NCBI RefSeq assembly: GCF_947507565.1
Contig: NC_089194.1
Span: 372,001 to 436,000, forward strand
Source: Oscarella lobularis
Lineage: Eukaryota > Porifera > Homoscleromorpha > Homosclerophorida > Oscarellidae
Reading direction: 5' to 3'
Length of the DNA stretch: 64,000 nt
Positions 9,980 to 22,074 of this stretch are shown one piece after another (within the stretch, counting starts at the first letter, position 1; each line of letters begins with the position of its first letter). A program made the position numbers and the translations under genes. The notes beneath the pieces were generated by a model that saw only the letters and a program-made list of their open reading frames with translations, made no database searches and was not told the origin of the DNA.

Positions 9980-10835
9980 AAAATGTCTTTCGTAGAATCT
10001 CACTTTGACCTTAGCATAAATATTGCATCATTTTACAATTACAATATTCATCATTCTTTCATATCCCAAGAAAATGGCTTCCAAAAACGGCGTTCTTACG
10101 TCCTGTCAATGAATTCTTTATAATTATAGATTGCTCATAAATCAATACGTCATAGAGAGCTTCAATGTCTGCCCCAACTGAAAGCAAATATTCAAAGTGA
10201 TTCCCCCAACATGCCCAATGAAGATAAGTGTTTCCCCGCTAACAATCATTGTACTGAAATATTGTCTGGTTCATCGGATAGAAGCCACAGCCATAGCCAA
10301 GCCATTGTATTTTGATTTCCCCGCCCAGAATACTTTATTTTGTTTGACACTGTCTAACGTCCGGGAAGTAATCACCATAACAACAAATGCTGTTCTACTC
10401 TATTCATAAACTGGCGCCCATATATTTGGATGTGACGATGACTTAAACTAAACGCTTTATTGAATACCAATTTAGTTTTATGATTGACATTCAATCCCAA
10501 TCCAATGAGTAGTCGTTTAACAATTCTCTAATGACCCTCACAAGTTGCATATGCCAATGCTTCACCAAACTAAAAGCATCTCATTAGTAACAACCCCAAT
10601 GACAGTTTTACTTACGTTGCGCTCTGCATAAATATTGCATCCATTCTCAGATAAAACTTCCATCACTTCTCTATTTGAGCGGCTGAATGTAGGGGCGTCA
10701 TAGTCTTTTGATAATAATTAGAGTATTGATGCTAATAAATAAAAACCGATTGGCGAGCTTCCATGTGTGCTCCAGCTGAAATCAAATATCTTGCCATTTC
10801 AGCGTCACGTGCTATATAAAGGCAAGTTTTTCCAT
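9980..10835 (-). pseudogene. Ankyrin-repeat gene fragment, degenerate
   Basis: Successive short exons encode recognisable ankyrin units: 10835-10747 (TCLYIARDAEMARYLISAG), then TPLHSAA followed in another frame by EVMEVLSENGCNI, a unit with in-frame TAG (LAYATCEGH-stop-RIVKRLL), and YLHWACWGNHFEYLLSVGAD near 10.2 kb. A last unit near 10.05 kb also has a stop. Ankyrin units normally run to 33 residues; here each seems to sit on its own exon, several with frame damage. It is most likely a decayed ankyrin gene. Exons upstream at 10.9-11.7 kb may be its N-terminal part. Confidence 0.65.
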
Positions 10836-10956
10836 ACTAAATACGCCGTGAGAGAATCGATGTTTTGATTTCCTGATTCGACACTACTCATCGCACCTCA
10901 TTTGTCGCTGTCTTCCACTTTTCCGGATAACGTCGAATATATGAAGACGCAGTTCT

Positions 10957-11745
10957 TTATCTCCGTTTCCGACAGCTGAAAGAAAGGCTAGTAGAAACGC
11001 ACGTATTCGTTAGAATCGTCGAACAGCAAAAGGAATAACGACAACTGTCGTCGCTATTCGCCATTGTGAGAGAATTCCAACTTAATGACTTCGAGGATGC
11101 GCAGTGAACCAAGACCCGTACAATGTCGTTGCCATCTCTCATACCTATGACCATACTGTAGAATTTTGAGGTGAACCCAGTGGTCATGTAGGTCCGACTG
11201 TTTATAGAGATAGATTCAATAAAATAATAGCAATTTTGTACATGCACCTCACTACGTCGAATCGGATCCGTCAGTACGCTCACTAATTTCTCATAGTCCG
11301 TAGTATGTCGAATCTTTTGAAAATCCTTCGTAGATCGTCGTTTCTTTATCGAAAACGGTCCTCGACTCGTCAACATCTTCCTCAGAGCCGAAGACGAATA
11401 CGATTTCTTCACTTTCACCCTTTAGAAGCTCTTCTTCAATTTCTTCGACGTCCCTCTCTTCTCCTCGTAAAATTCAACGAAATACTACGACTTTTCAGGC
11501 CTCTTTGAAATCGCTGCCCATTTCCGTCCAAAGTCCGAAGAAAGACGCTGCCGTTGCCACGGTAACAGTAGTAGTCGACGAGAGCGGCAAAACGACGCTT
11601 GAAATCGGAGAGAAAGTCAAATTGGTTTTGAATCGTTTTGCGCGTCCAGCCAAGGAATTCTTCCATTGTGGATTTGAAGGGCTGGAGGAGATCAGGTAGC
11701 GAAGTGAGAAAGACTTCAGCTGCCTTCTTTTCTACGTCTAAAACA
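10957..11745 (-). other. Possible N-terminal exons of the ankyrin gene
   Basis: An acceptor TTTTAG near 11740 opens a helical frame (SLPDLLQPFKSTMEEFLGWT) that stays open to about 11440. A second frame near 11300-11470 is acidic. The splice connections are unclear and no domain is recognised. It lies directly upstream of, and on the same strand as, the ankyrin units. Confidence 0.3.
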
Positions 11746-11889
11746 AAAGAGAACGAGAAATATTTAAAGAGAAAGAGAACAGATCACGTGCAGAAAACTA
11801 TTTAATTACCTTCGAGTTGCTTGTTAATGTTATGCTTTCCATTTCGTCAAAATTCACGTTTGAGCATAGATTCTATTTCATTTTTGGTT

Positions 11890-13850
11890 TGAGGTAGCGA
11901 CAACATCAGCTGGAACAGGAAGTGAACATCTCGCGGCTGAAGTCCCGGCACTAATTCATTAAAAAGGAATGAATATGTGTAAACACTGAAATCATCTCTT
12001 CCATTTACCTCATCGTATTTTTCTCATGTAAGCGGATACAACGTATTGGAGAAGATTGGACGACTTGTCTTTCGTTTTTGACGTTCTTTAGGTTGGATAG
12101 AATGTCCAAAAAGCAAACGATTCGGCCATTCCACCTGAATTCTCAGCAAGCATTCATGTAGTTCCTTAATTAAGGCAAGAACTAAGCCCATTACAGAGCT
12201 CACGGTAGTCAAATGATGAAGAGCCTAAAACCCTCAATTAAAAAAATCAAAAAATCAACATTCATTTATTTAACCTCTAAAACGAGACGAAAATTGGCGA
12301 AATCCAGCGTTATGTCGCTCTGCTAGCAGTTTATTATGAAGAAAAGCACTAAAGACTATTTTTCAAACCCAGAAATGGTGAAGAGCTGGTAGACAAATCA
12401 TTACGGTTCTTCAAGAATCTCATCGCTTCGTTTCCCACCGCGAATATGAGCGCCAATGCGCTCCAATTCGTCGGGGTTCAAAGAGCTGGTGATACTGATA
12501 TATTTCCATAACGGATACATCAAGATTATAGACGCCTGTAGAGAAAAAAGGAGTAAATAAATAAACATTTTCAGATAGATTTTCACCCCGTAAGTGTTTG
12601 ATATCGTTCTTATTGCACAGTCTCTTTAGATTCAATAGATTTACGAGCTGCCAAAGCAATTGCCAACGATCAATACTATTAATTTCTAATTTTTACCTTC
12701 TTGGCCTTGGTTTTGTTCAGGACTGACCTAGGATCATTTCCTTTGCGGCTTTCTCAGCGAAGATTGTCTCCACTTCGTCGCAAATAATTAAACTCCAGTT
12801 TCAGTTTCGATCTGGGTGCTTCGTCACTGCTTCTACCACTGAAACAAGAAATAGAAGAAAATGAAATAAATAAATAAATTATTATTATTGATGACGCGCG
12901 CTTGCTTTTTCTTCCGCTCCATTCTTTAAAGACTCACCTTAGACCAGCACAGTCGATTCCTAGCCACCTTCGGCTTTCTTCCCTTCTACTAGCCGGCCCA
13001 CTCATTCGATTGACGTTCTAGTCCCAGGGATCACACATGAGCTGAAGTAAACAATAGGAGAGATACACAAGACGGCTAGAGACACACAGGAGATATTCGT
13101 CGTTCTTTTTAGTTCATTTGACGTTGCCTAGGAAAGTGCACGACTGCACGTGCACTCTAGATGTCACCGCTGTCACCATATCAATGCTATGTTCCTATGA
13201 AAAAGAATGAAAAATGTGAAATCAAATGTAGTCTCTACCTTCGCGCTCTCAACTTACACTAAGCTCGTATGGCACTACAATGCGTCCGAGACGGAGCTGC
13301 TCACCGCTAAGTCGATGGTGCCGATCGCGCGAGTGTCGTCGCTGAAGAAATAGCGAAGCGACTGGCGGTTTTCATCGTTTACTGAACTGTGGGGCTTGAA
13401 TGCATCCTCTGAGGCGGGTGAAAAGCAATCTAAGAGCCGGTGAACTCGACTTCTTTCTCATTCTCAGAATTTATCCGGGATAGTAGCTGTTCAACAATTC
13501 GCGTCCGAATCCGCTCCCATCGCGGCAATCGTCGGTGTTCTCGGCTATCGAATGCGTTCTCACTCGGTTTCTCTCGCCGTTTTTACGGCGAAGAGGGTGT
13601 AAACCCTTCGCGAAGGAGCAAATGACGCTGGTTTCTTCCTGTCCTCCCGGATATCAAGTGCTCTTCCACCATCCCAGCAAAACGTTTCCTCCCCCAAAGT
13701 CGATAAGCGCTCCGTGACAGCCTAAAACTACTACTCACTGCTTCGACGATGAAGTACATTACGAGCTCAGTGCCGCGTATGCATGCAGGTAGACCTGACA
13801 TCAGCCAGACAATATTAGATTTTTCCATAGTGCGAACGTACAACAACAAT
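11890..13850 (+). repeat. Segmental duplicate block including family A copy A2
   Basis: 11890-12590 matches 29440-30115 (shared GTGAACATCTCGCGGCTGAA and ACGGATACAACGTATTGG blocks), and family A follows directly in both (12590-13850 and 30120-31400). The two loci are therefore one duplicated block of roughly 1.9 kb. The conserved minus-strand exon of family A is frameshifted here. The hairpin cluster of family A (CGCCG...CGGCG, GGGTGTAAACCC, CTTCGCGAAG) is at 13566-13618. Confidence 0.65.
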
Positions 13851-14167
13851 TCACGTCGACGTCAAAGAGAAGTTGGGCTGTCTCATTGACCGAAATGTCG
13901 ATGAAACAGCGAGAACGAGCGAGGAGTGTCTTTGCGTTAACCAGTGGCAATAATGCGCGAATGCAAAGTTTTTGCAGACAATGAAGCAACACAAAAACAA
14001 CACCGAGCAGCGCAAGTGACACAAAATAATCAGAAGAGATAAGACTACCTCGTGATTCACAAAACTTCAAACCCTTGTCGTTGAAGTTCCTGCCTTGGCG
14101 TTAGTGCTTGAAACACTAAAACTGAAAAAGAAATTAAACAAAACGTCCCCCCAAGTTTCAGACAAAA

Positions 14168-17100
14168 CTACCCGTATTTTTCCTTATTCTTTCTCTCCCT
14201 GAAAACTAAAACAACAACAAGAAGAATTACGCCTAGCACCGCAAGGACAATAACAGAAGAAGAGACAGGAATCCAAAGAGCAACACCAGACTCTAAAATA
14301 GTGTTGTGATATTGGCTGAGAAAAAGAAAACTTCAAACCTTGGTTGGTCGAAACCGACTGATCACAAAAACTTCCCGCAAAGCCTTCATCGCACGAGCAG
14401 ACGTTGGCATCCGTGCAGCGACCATGATCAGAACAGTTGTCCAAACAAACAGGTAAAGAGCAGTCTGAACCGCTGTAGCCTTTGTCACAGGAGCATTTAT
14501 CTGGAGCAACGCACTGCCCCTTGCCGGTACAGTTACCGGGACATAAAGGAGTAGAACAGTCGTCACCGGAGAATCCTGTAAAGCACGTGCAACTGTTAGG
14601 GCCAGAGCAGATTCCGTTGCCAGTACAGTTCCCAGGACAAACAATGTTGGAGCAGTCGGAACCGGAGTAAAAATCGTAGCAAGAGCACTCGCCAGGATTG
14701 ACACAGACTCCGTTGCCGGAACAGTTATTATAGCAGAGTGGAACTGAACAGTCGACACCGGAGTAATCGATAGAGCATGTGCAGACGTTTGGAGCAGTGC
14801 AAATGCCGTGGCTTGAACAGTTTCCAGAGCAGAAAGCCAGAGAACAGTCAGAACCGTAATAGGAATCGGAGCAAGAGCACTCGTTAGGATTAACGCAGAT
14901 TCCATTGCTCGAGCAGTTATTGGAGCATAACGGTATAGAGCAGTCGACACCGGAGTAATCGATAGAGCATTTGCAGACGTTTGGGGCAGTGCAAATGCCG
15001 TGGCTTGAACAGTTTCCAAAGCAGAAAGCCTGAGAACAGTCAGAACCGTAATGGGAGTTGTAGCAAGAGCACTCGTTAGGATTAACGCAGACTCCATTGC
15101 TCGAGCAGTTATTGGAGCATAACGGTATAGAGCAGTCGACACCAGAGTAATTGACAGAGCATGTACAGACGCCCGGAGCTGAGCAAATACCGTGACCTGA
15201 GCAATTGCTTAGAGAAGTGCATATCGGCTCAGTGCAAAGAGAACCGGTCCAACCTATTTGGCAGAAACAGGTCCATTTATCAAGGCAGAACCCGTTAACT
15301 AAAGAATAAGTTCAAAATTACCAAACAATACTTGTTCAGCGGCTCTGATTTTGTTAACCTTTATTTTGGCACAAATCGCCAAAGTAGTCCAGATTACAAT
15401 CACAGACGCCTGGTCCCACACATTTTCCGCGGCCGTTGCATTGAAGTGAATTATTTTCTGAAAAACATGTAGGAACGTCGCAAGCGGGACCAGTCCAGTT
15501 AGTGCTGCAATTGCACGAATCAAAATCAGCGCATACCCCATTACCTACAGAAACGTTACAGAAAATTGGTCACCTACGATTGACTCCATTATGTACCTGA
15601 ACAATAGCTGAACGTTTCACAAGAAGGCTGACTGCAGTCTTGTCCTGTCCATCCAGAATTGCACTCGCAAAAAAATGCATCCTTGCATTTTCCTTGCGCT
15701 GAACAGCCGCCCGGGCACAAAGGATAAAGGCAAGACGCACCAGCATATCCATCATAGCACGAGCACCTAGAAGGAGATAAACAGATTCCATTTCCGCTGC
15801 AATTTCCAAGAGAAGGACATTCGATTTTTGAAGAGCAATTAGGCAATGAGTAGCCATCGGTGCATCGGCACTGATTCGGACTTACACATAACCCATTTGA
15901 CGAGCAGTTTCCAACATCATGGCATGTTGGAACGTTGCAGCTGCTTCCCGAAAATCCCGCAAAGCAGTCACAAGTTCCATTTGCGTTGCACTGACCGTTG
16001 CCTAAACAAGAGAACTAACTCACAGAGCTAATATAGACAAGTATTCGCACCAGAACAATTTTGCAAGTTTTCACAAGTGGGAACCGAACAATCATCTCCT
16101 CCCCAGTTAGGATCGCATAGGCATTTATCGCCTTCGAGACAAACCCCGTGACCCGAGCAGCGATTAGGCACAGAACAGACGATCTTTTGGTTACAACTAG
16201 GCCCGGTGTAGCCTGGACTACAAAGACACTCATCGACTCCTGTGCACCGGCCGTGAAGAGGCGAGGTGCAATTAGCCACGCCTGAGCATGTAGCTGTGTA
16301 AAAAAATTAGCTAAAACTACTTGCTGATGCGTAGTAATTAATTCACCTTTAGTGCACAGTTTCTGATTAATGACGTAACCAAGAAGGCACTCGCAAAAGC
16401 CTTCCCTACATCTGCTGTTTTCTGGGCAATCGTCGCAACCGCCTAAACGCGTAAACGCTAGAGAAACACACGAAGACATATAGGTCACATATTACTAACC
16501 TCGACTGCAGTCATCGCCCTTCCAAAGGCCAGAGCAATGACAAGTCCCGTTGTCGCACTCGCCGCGATTTTGACAGTCGTTAGGACATTTTCCTTTTAAT
16601 AAGAAGTTTAAAAACTAGAACTCGCTGCTTGGCCCAACGCGGCATTACCCAAGTCAAAAGCAGTTTGATCAGCAAAAGATGAGTCTCCTGTTACTACTAT
16701 GTCTAGAACACAGTCGTCGAAAAATTCATCAGCCAAGCCTTTAGCTTTACACATAGATTTTGCTCTCTACAAAAATATTATTGGAATTACGGTTGATATC
16801 GTAAAGAAAAAGCAAACATTAATCGTCGAAGAGCTGTAATCCGAAAGGTCGTAGCGAGGTACATGATGAGGATCAAAATAATCTGAAGACTTGAGATCTG
16901 AAGGATAAAAGTTTGAACTGTTCCAAGACCATACAGCACCTGCTGTAAGTGGAAACGATTTGACTTTCCCTAAAAATTATTTTATAAAAAATCAAGCAAA
17001 GTAATAAAATCTAATGCCTAACAGGAATCGCCAAAATATGCAGCATTTTGATATAGAACCCCAGTTGAATCAGTCATGTCGTTATTAACATTGCCGTCAA

Positions 17101-20100
17101 ATATGCCGCAAAGTCCTTTGGTTTTATGCAGAAGAGCAACAGAGGCACCCACGGCAAAGCTAAGATGTTGACGGCGTAAATTAGAGCTATAGGCAGCTTC
17201 AACTGTAAGAGTCTCTCCGTTTCGGAATTGAAAGCGATACGTATAAGTTGATGAAAAGTTTGAATACAAAGTTACACCTGCCGCAACAACTGTTCTGTTA
17301 CCCGAAGAAAATGACTGTAACCTGCGGTTGATTCTGAAACAAACCACGAGCTTTAATGCATGCTGATTACGAAAGCGCATACGTACCGCAGTGTAGGTGG
17401 TCTATTTTGTCCCGATGAATCACCGATAGAAACAATTGTGACAACACTTCCACCTACGTTCACTGCAACTGCTCCAAGTAACGATGTTTTTCGGTACTCA
17501 AAGAAACCGAGCTGGTACCCGAAATCATTCTCGCGACTTACGCAGCCCCAAAAAACTCCTATGCCAAAATAGTCGTACTCTAGTCCTGCAAAAACAGTTA
17601 TTGAAATCACTGATGAATTGAAAAGGCTGTAAAAACTTACCATCTAATGTCCGAAGATGAGGATCACCAAACACAAAAGCCGGCAAAAAGTCTGTGCAGC
17701 ACTGACCTCGCCAAAAAAAGGAACAATCGCACCTGTTTGAACCGTCTCTCTGTCGTTTACAAGTGCCGAAAGTTCCACAATGATTAGCACAACCGCAGTC
17801 AAGCAAGTCGCATGCGTCGCCAGTATATCCCTTTTCACAGATACAAGTGCGGCAATCAGTCGCTGGATCTCTTTGGCCGTGTACACAACCTTTGTCAACT
17901 TTCGGTTCTACATGACTTCTTTGTTGGGAAAATTTCCTGGTACCCTCTTTAGGAAGATCAGGCAATTTACCATCGTTTGTTTTGGTAGCGCCTCTTCCGT
18001 TGTAGCAATAATACCATCGAAGGGCTCGTTTGCACACCTCTACGCCAATTCCATCTGAGCAGTCGTCGTTGTAATTGAATTTAAGATTTTTACCACACCT
18101 ATCACTTAACTTGGTGCTCCTGGCGGACGAAGCAAGTTTTAGTCGAGCAAATAGAACGTTGATTAAAGGATTAAAAAGATCTTCTGGTGTTGTTTTAGTC
18201 AAATCAATGTTCATCTTTTGTTTGAAAACTTCGTTCCGCTCCCTAAACACCTTTTGGCCGGATCTCTTCATGAAGTCGCAGTAGAATGACAAATCAACCT
18301 GCCATAATCCTAGCCCTCCGACATTTCTATACTTATTCAAAACCGTGCCGTCCTTGTTGCAATATGGCGGGTGAATTTTTGAAATATCGCGAAAAGTCTT
18401 TTTGTCTTTTCCAAAGTTAGACTCGACAGAGGCAATATCCTTTAGAAGGCTATCTTCATCAGGACTTAAGTCCACAAGTAGTTCACTAGAAAGTCGAATG
18501 GCGTCGTTTATAGCTCCTTGTGTTGCTAATTTTGAACCCAACAGGTTTATTATGTTATGACCATCTGAGGACGAAAAAATTTTGAGAAAAACACGTAAAA
18601 AACCAAGCACTTACCGCATCGATAAGAAGTAAATGGTAAAATTTTTTCCTCGTTTTGATTGTCTAAAAAAAGCAATGAAATATTTAGCAATTTCTGCAGG
18701 TTAAAATAAAGAAAGCAATTTATTTAAAGCTTGCATAGAAAACTTATACCAAAATATGTAGTCTTTACACGTTGAAGAAATTTTAAATACCTAAGGCAAA
18801 AGATCTTACCCCGTCTGTTCCTTCCACTTCCTTGCAATAGCAGCCTTTTCTCCATGGAAAGCAACGGAACTCCGAAAGGACACTTTTCTTCATTCCACGT
18901 AGGACAAACATTTGGGTTTTCACGGGTAAAGCAGCTTCCATAGTTTTTACATAAGGCTTCAGATGCTTCGCAGTATTGAAAACTTCCAGGTCCTTTAGCA
19001 GCCAGACGCTGATCGTCGAGACAATCCTCACAGTCTACGAGCGAAACCTGATCAGAACAGGAAGTGGCAGAAGCGTCATAACCGTCGCCAACAAAAATCT
19101 GACAGCTGTAATATAAGTATGACTGACAAACGACATTTGGATCAGTTGGACCACCTCCACTACCCGAGAGGCATCTCTGAGTAGAATCACACCATCCACA
19201 GCCAATAACTTTTGTGCATGTTGCACATGAGCTGTGCACCGAGCACTTATCCACAGAACAAGCCGGTCCTTCCCATCTGGAGTAGCAGAGACATGTGTTT
19301 GGTTGAACGCATTCGCCGTGATTAGAGCAACTAGCGTGATTGTAGCAAGCGGGTTCAGAACACGACTCACCCAGCCAACCAAATCTGCAGCTGCATAGAT
19401 TACCTAAGCAAACACCATTACCGCTGCAATTGTATGGGCAGCTAGTTTCGCCGCTTGGTAGATAGCAAGTGTGCTTGTTTGGAGCCAAAACTTCTCCGGC
19501 CGGACAGCTGCAATTATAGGAGCCGTTTTTTCTCTTAGTGCAAAACACCTGACATGACCCCTTTCCGCCGTTCGCAGCACAAGGATTGTTATTGACTTTT
19601 CCTGTTGACGCACAACAAAAACCCGCTTATTAAGCTCACGTTTTAATTAACAGAATGCTTACCGGCTGTAAAAAACCACGTTTTCTCAGGTAGGCCTCTA
19701 AACGGAGCTCCAGACTGACCACAAGCCTGCAAACCTACGACAACCCCGTAGTCCAACGTGATAAAGTGAATCATCTCTGGAACTAGTTCAACTGAAGAAG
19801 GCAGATAAAATGTTAGTTTTCTTTCTAATACAAGCACTGCTGGAGAAGCAGACGAATCCAATGTAGCTAGGAGCCTCGAAGACGCCGATGGTAAATCATT
19901 GGTCGCTGTGACATTGGTGCTATACAGCCGTATGTACTTCGAAACTGTAGGCCGTTTGATCTTGAGCCGAGAACACCATATCGCATAAACGATTAAAACA
20001 ACAATATTGGAAAGTACCTCTTGATTGAAAGCTATTGAAAACTTTTTTTGGTAAACGTTGACTAATCTATTGCCGGGGCTAAAACTTCCTGTGACAAACT

Positions 20101-21834
20101 CAGGAGGATTAGCTAACAAAAGCAGGCGTGAACAAGACAATAAAATGCAGACTGGTTTATACCTCCTGCCAGTAACGTAATACAACGAAGACTTGTCGAA
20201 ATTCTAAAGTGAAAAACTTTATAACACGTGGCCAACATATAGCGACTGCGTACAAGCCAACTTACCCTTTGAGGTCAGTCACACTAAAACAAAAAGTGTG
20301 TACGCCGTTCTGGGACGAAGTCGGCGTCCACTTCACGTCGAAGTACTTGTTAGGATGAGTACCTAAAACTGGAGAAGAGCGCTGAAGCCCCAAAGGAGCG
20401 ATCAGCATCACTTCTCCAACACTGGGAAAGAGTAAGTATACAGCTTTCACGCATAACCATTACTGCAAGTAACTTGCCTGGCACCAGCATCTTCGACAAC
20501 CTCAATTCTGGCAGAATACGTTTCGTTTGGTTTAAGCGTCACGCATTCACCTTCAGAAATAGTAGAATCAGCAAAACGAACGCCAGCTCCACACTTTGTT
20601 CCGTTAGCCTTAGCCGTAACATTAATAAGAAACTGAAGAGGCACTTGACTCAAAGGAGCTGCAGACACCAACGCAGGATCACCGAAGTCCTCAAGTGTTA
20701 AAGCTACTGCATAAACGCCAATAGTAGACGCTGAAAAATGCAGAACGCAGGGGCTCTACAAGAACAATCAATTTTATCGGCCAAAATTTTATGTATTACC
20801 TTACAGGATCAAGTGTAGAGAGCGGTATTTCGCCACAAACACCTCCGCACTCGTTGAATCCTTTAGCCCAACGGCATTTAACGGTGTCGCCATCTGGGTC
20901 ATTGGTAAGCACTGGAAGAGAGTAAGAACAGTGCTGTTGAAGTTGGAATACAGGAGACGTTGCAGAAATGGGCGACGAATTGACTTTCTTCGTGTCGCGA
21001 CGAACAGCCAAATTTACTGACGTGGCAAGCACGTAATAAGGATCCTTCACGGTTACTCCAATCAAATTGTTAATCCAGGCAATATCAAGAAATCTTAAAT
21101 TCAGAATAGTAAAAGAATCATATGATTTTAAATGAATAGCTTACCTAACTGTGAAAGGCCCGTTTCCAACAAATTGGTACTCGAACGTGTTTTCTCCTTG
21201 CGTCCAATCTTCAGACGCACTGTAACTAGTACAGTAGAATTGAGATCGCGCAAGCCTATAATTACGGTACGCGCAACCGGAAGCGCAAACCCAATAATCG
21301 TCAGTTGTTGTCTCTCCGCGAAGTGGACGAGAGGAAATAGTAGAATTGTCACAATAGAAATACCCGGAATGCGACCTTCTCCAAGCCAATTTGAATAAGA
21401 ATTCAACCTATAACCAAAAACAGTGACCTTCCTGCCGGCTTCAACTGCAGAGTACTTTGTAGAGAGAAGAGGGAAAAAAGGAAAATGCCTACGCACATAT
21501 ATACGTAGATAAGGATAAAAATTTACGTATTTAATTAACTTGGCTGCCACGTCACGGTGACGAAAGCGGACAGGCATGCAGATTCACGTGATATCACGTT
21601 TACTCAATTAATTAGCAGAATCGCAGTGCCTGCAGGGATGCATCGATCATTTTCCGCGTTTCTCTAGACAGGCCACTCTGCGACTGAAGTTTAGTAGTAG
21701 CAAATAACCTTTCCTGGAACTTTATCGTCCGCTTTCCACGATATAGTTCCTCCACGAAAATGCGACCCGGAAACACAGCAGAGAAGTATGAAAAGAGGCA
21801 GAAAAAAAAACACCAGGTGACGCGTACGAGACAT
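14168..21834 (-). CDS. VWD-EGF type I transmembrane protein with lysozyme-like segment, 22 exons
   Basis: Exons (minus strand): 21834-21709, 21407-21145, 21093-20805, 20755-20478, 20421-20266, 20203-20163, 20112-20018, 19960-19663, 19601-18810, 18662-18615, 18564-17641, 17585-17387, 17333-17023, 16969-16818, 16766-16649, 16592-16500, 16442-16347, 16293-16051, 16001-15597, 15544-15359, 15298-14339, 14292-14168. All phases agree, giving 2065 codons. Order: signal peptide 1-23 (VFFFLPLFILLCCVSG); beta-rich modules to about 510, with the DPDGDTVKCRWAKGF motif found in other invertebrate extracellular proteins; LRP-type EGF, two EGFs and a PSI-like CGWCDSTQRC (about 520-650); a lysozyme/transglycosylase-like segment (about 820-940); VWD from GDPHLRTLDG (1095) through GLCGIFDGNVNND to about 1363; many Cys-rich EGF units to about 2015; one TM helix (about 2032-2055) and a basic tail RERKNKEKYG. 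It is probably a cell-surface adhesion or matrix protein. The architecture recalls vertebrate VWDE, but orthology is not shown. Confidence 0.88.
20422..20477 (-). other. GC-AG intron in the VWD-EGF gene
   Basis: The donor reads AG|GCAAGT and the acceptor TTTCCCAG. The length is 56 bp, like its neighbours, and phase 2 matches on both sides (Ser across the junction). No GT donor nearby restores the frame with an intron of normal size. Confidence 0.75.
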
Positions 21835-22074
21835 TCTCTAGGCGCGAGAAGTGACTCAGACGTCGAAAGTGCCTGTGAACGAAGAAACAGAAGCAAGGAA
21901 GACCTAGCTGGCGTGGCCGTTTAAAATTTGGTTAACTAGATTATACCAATGGGCCAATGCTAGCACGCCTATTGATTGAGTATTCAGATGACCCGTATAA
22001 AAGGAAAAAGCTCTGAGCACCTTCACGACCAAAAAAATAAAATTAACGTGAAAGGAGATGCTAAGCGGTAGTTT

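Noticed and set aside
14333-15142. 269-codon open frame rich in Ala/Thr/Leu over the EGF exon
   Set aside because: It is an out-of-phase reading of the repetitive EGF exon; the Cys-rich frame joins all neighbouring exons in phase.
20434-20450. 29-bp GT-AG intron in exon 4/5 of the VWD-EGF gene
   Set aside because: It is far below the usual intron size here; the 56-bp GC-AG intron fits size, phase and protein continuity better.
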